A stretch of 64,000 nucleotides of DNA, taken from Roseovarius nitratireducens (lineage in GTDB: Bacteria > Pseudomonadota > Alphaproteobacteria > Rhodobacterales > Rhodobacteraceae). The stretch spans positions 62,001 to 126,000 of the forward strand of contig NZ_PDNI01000036.1 of the NCBI RefSeq assembly GCF_002925845.1, written 5' to 3'. This document shows, piece after piece, positions 61,848 to 64,000 of the stretch. The notes beneath the pieces are model-generated. The model had not been told where the DNA came from and did no database searches. It worked only from the letters and a program-made list of their open reading frames with translations. The position numbers and the translations under genes were made by a program. Each line of letters opens with the position of its first letter. The stretch's first letter is position 1.

Positions 61848-63258
61848 ACATCAGCTCCGGCAGGTAGAAGACGATCTGCGGATAGATGTACATCAGCGCC
61901 ATCGAGATGAAAACGCAGAGCAGGAACGGCATGACCCCCGCGAAAATCTGCGTCAGGCGGATCTCCGGTGGCGCGATTCCCTTGAGGTAATAGGCGGACA
62001 TGGCCATTGGCGGTGTCAGAAAGCTGGTTTGCAGGTTGAGCGCCACGAGGATGCCGAAGAACAGCGGATCGACATCGAAGAACTGCAACAGTGGCAGGAA
62101 GATCGGCACGAAGATGATGATGATCTCGGACCATTCCAGAGGCCAGCCCAGCAGGAAGATGATGAGCTGTGCCAGCAACAGGAAGGCCAGCGGGCTGAGG
62201 TCAAGCCCCTGCACGAATTCGGAGATCACATGCTCGCCGCCCAGGTAGGAGAACACCGCCGAGAAGGTATAGGAGCCGACAAACAGCCAGCACACCATCG
62301 CCGTAGTGCGGACCGTGAGATAGACGCTCTCGCGCATCCGCTGCCACGTCATCGCCCGGTAGACAAAGGCGAGGAAGATGCCGCCCAGCGCGCCGATCGA
62401 GGCTGCCTCTGTCGGGGTCGCGAGGCCGAAAAGGATCGAACCGAGCACCGCCATGATGAGAAACGCCAGCGGGACGAAGGAGGTCACGATCATCAGGATG
62501 AGCTTGACCATCGGAATGTCGGGAATTTCTTCCTTGCTCGGCTTCGGGGCGGCCGAGGGCTGGATTATCGCGCGCCCGATCACGTAGACCAAGTAGAGCC
62601 CGACCAGAACCAGCCCCGGAAACAGCGCCGCCGCGTAAAGCCGCACGATCGACACGTTCGACGCCGCCGCATAGACGATCAGCATGATCGAGGGCGGAAT
62701 GAGAATGCCCAGCGTGCCACCCGCGCAAATGATGCCAGAGGCAAAGGACGGGTCGTAGCGCGCCTTGAGCATCGCGGGCAGCGCCAGCAGGCCCATCAGC
62801 GTCACAACCGCGCCCACAATCCCCGTGGCGGTGGCAAAGAGCGCACAGGTGATGAGCGCAGCCACGCCCATCGAACCGGGCATGTTCTTGGCCGCGATGT
62901 TGAGCGTGGAAAACAGGCGGTCCACGATATTGGCGCGCTCGACGATATAGCCCATGAACAGAAAGAGCGGCACGGCGGTCAGAACCTCGTTCGACATCAC
63001 CGTGAATGTCTGGTTCACGAACAGGTCGAATATTCGGTTGTTGAAGAACCCCTCGACCCAGAGGGACCACTGGTCCCAGGTGCTCGCCACCTCCTCTTCG
63101 AGGCGGTTGAACTCGCGCCACATGCGGCGCTCCTCGTAATAGGCGTAGTAGCCAAAGCCGATACCCATCGCCATGAGGGTGAAAGCGATGGGAAAGCCCA
63201 GAAACACGAAGACAATGAACAGCCCCAGCATCATCAGGGCGATTTGCGGATCGGTCAT
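61837..63258 (-). CDS. dctM: TRAP transporter large permease (DctM type)
   Basis: 473 residues with about 12 helices, TRAP-T large subunit motifs (PLFLFMGYIVERANI, GTLGILIPPSIMLIVYA, GLATPTEAASIGALG). A polar insertion near residues 30-65 (YEERRMWREFNRLEEE) is longer than in DctM of the C4-dicarboxylate system. It overlaps dctQ by four bases. Confidence 0.93.
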   Translation of the reverse strand: MTDPQIALMMLGLFIVFVFLGFPIAFTLMAMGIGFGYYAYYEERRMWREFNRLEEEVASTWDQWSLWVEGFFNNRIFDLFVNQTFTVMSNEVLTAVPLFLFMGYIVERANIVDRLFSTLNIAAKNMPGSMGVAALITCALFATATGIVGAVVTLMGLLALPAMLKARYDPSFASGIICAGGTLGILIPPSIMLIVYAAASNVSIVRLYAAALFPGLVLVGLYLVYVIGRAIIQPSAAPKPSKEEIPDIPMVKLILMIVTSFVPLAFLIMAVLGSILFGLATPTEAASIGALGGIFLAFVYRAMTWQRMRESVYLTVRTTAMVCWLFVGSYTFSAVFSYLGGEHVISEFVQGLDLSPLAFLLLAQLIIFLLGWPLEWSEIIIIFVPIFLPLLQFFDVDPLFFGILVALNLQTSFLTPPMAMSAYYLKGIAPPEIRLTQIFAGVMPFLLCVFISMALMYIYPQIVFYLPELMYGG

Positions 63259-63839
63259 GGATGTGCGTCCTTTTCGGCCTCGGCGGCCTTTTGCATCAAC
63301 AGGTCCTCGGTCTCGAAGACGTCTTCTTCGGCGGCCAGCCACTCATTGGTGCGCATCGCGAGGATGCAGCGGCAGACCTGCGCCATGCCCTGGATGAACA
63401 GCAGGATACCAGCGGCGACGATCACCGTCTTGAACTGGTAGATCGGCACGCCCGCGGGGCTGTTGACCGACACTTCGCCATAGGACCAGGACTGCGCCGC
63501 ATATTTCCAGCCCGCAAAGATCAGGGCGGTGATGCCCGGAAAGAAGAACAGGATATAGAGCACCAGGTCGATCTTGGCCTGGTTGCGCGGCTGCCACAGG
63601 CGATAGAGGAAATCGCCCCGCACATGCCCGCCGCGCGACAGCGTATAGGCCCCGCCCATCATGAACAGCGTGCCGTACATGATGAAGGACACGTCGAGCG
63701 CCCAGGCTGTTGGGTTGTTGAAGACATAGCGCACCACCACCTCGTAGCCGGTACCGACCGACATCAGGACAATGAGCCAGGCGAATGCCTTGCCGAACCA
63801 GGCCGACAGATTGTCGGCGAAGCGTATGAAGCCGATCAC
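63255..63839 (-). CDS. dctQ: TRAP transporter small permease (DctQ type)
   Basis: 194 residues, four helices, with the DctQ pattern (SVGTGYEVVVRYVFNNPTAWALD, GGHVRGDFLYRLW). Partner of the large permease. Preceded by a strong hairpin after dctP. Confidence 0.92.
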   Translation of the reverse strand: MIGFIRFADNLSAWFGKAFAWLIVLMSVGTGYEVVVRYVFNNPTAWALDVSFIMYGTLFMMGGAYTLSRGGHVRGDFLYRLWQPRNQAKIDLVLYILFFFPGITALIFAGWKYAAQSWSYGEVSVNSPAGVPIYQFKTVIVAAGILLFIQGMAQVCRCILAMRTNEWLAAEEDVFETEDLLMQKAAEAEKDAHP

Positions 63840-63866
63840 GCGAACCCCCCGTTATGCTGGAAAAGC

Positions 63867-63893
63867 GGCCCCGGTGCTGTGCACACCGGGGCC
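63867..63893 (-). terminator. Hairpin between dctP and dctQ (partial terminator)
   Basis: GGCCCCGGTG and CACCGGGGCC, 10 bp perfect stem with a 7-base loop; on the minus strand a short TTTT follows. It sits 27 bases after the dctP stop, a common place for a partial terminator that keeps binding-protein mRNA above permease mRNA. Confidence 0.7.
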
Positions 63894-63919
63894 TGTTTCA
63901 ATAAGGTCTTTGCCCGTGC

Positions 63920-64000
63920 TCAGAGCTTGAGCTTGCCTGGGAAGTAGTGATCGTAGGCAAGCGCCAGATCGGGCGCGTTCATCAGTTCATAGAAGGTGAC
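63920..64000 (-). CDS. dctP: TRAP substrate-binding protein, C-terminal end only
   Basis: Only the last 26 codons are in the window (reads VTFYELMNAPDLALAYDHYF then a stop). Position directly upstream of dctQM on the same strand identifies it as the DctP-type periplasmic binding protein. Substrate cannot be inferred from this fragment. Confidence 0.7.
   Translation of the reverse strand, partial: VTFYELMNAPDLALAYDHYFPGKLKL

Overview
The window reads as chromosomal DNA of a high-G+C alphaproteobacterium of the Rhodobacterales (Roseobacter/Paracoccus-like). The basis is the norCBQDEF layout with a nosR end and a Dnr-type Crp/Fnr regulator, the RegB-SenC-RegA redox locus, the addB-addA-trxA block behind tsaE-amgK-murU, a TRAP transporter, and lptCAB-hpf-ptsN without rpoN. 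No rRNA, tRNA, CRISPR array or intact transposase was seen. The species is not claimed.

Layout. 1-8.4 kb: denitrification. The 3' end of nosR, a Crp/Fnr regulator coupled to a DUF4202 gene, and on the opposite strand norC-norB-norQ-norD-norE-norF, with a perfect FNR/NNR-type dyad and two phased GAACC-N4-GGTTC dyads ahead of norC. 8.5-13 kb: S-formylglutathione hydrolase, an AEC-family carrier and a large RTX/DUF4214 protein. 13-21 kb: relics of an ABC transporter, then a polysaccharide export locus on the minus strand (Wzc-like, YjbE-like with an in-frame amber, YjbH, YjbF, Wza-like). 21-26.6 kb: a phosphoesterase coupled to a small membrane ORF, a lower-G+C orphan gene, and hslV and hslU split by a brnTA toxin-antitoxin pair and a RIME-like palindromic repeat. 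26.7-38.5 kb: M20 amidohydrolase, then a minus-strand run regB, PAS protein, tsaE, amgK, murU, addB, addA, trxA ending in a clear terminator.

39-45.5 kb: senC and regA divergent from regB, followed by a tightly coupled cassette of a GT2-like glycosyltransferase, a Core-2/DUF5928 glycosyltransferase and a sulfotransferase-like protein. 45.5-49.3 kb: RNase D, lptC, lptA, lptB, hpf, ptsN. 49.5-52.8 kb: a ThDP enzyme next to a class III CoA-transferase, then a DUF302 protein whose Shine-Dalgarno lies in a hairpin. 53-59 kb: a TPR protein and opgC-opgG-opgH for osmoregulated periplasmic glucans. 59.3-64 kb: a minus-strand operon dctP-dctQ-dctM-amidase-52 aa membrane protein-hydroxyacid dehydrogenase.

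No clearly new multi-gene system was proven. The candidates most worth a look are the glycosyltransferase/sulfotransferase cassette beside regA, the orphan low-G+C gene beside hslU, the RIME-like element that donates stop codons to two genes, the amber codon at the YjbE signal-peptide junction, and the phased dyads upstream of norC.
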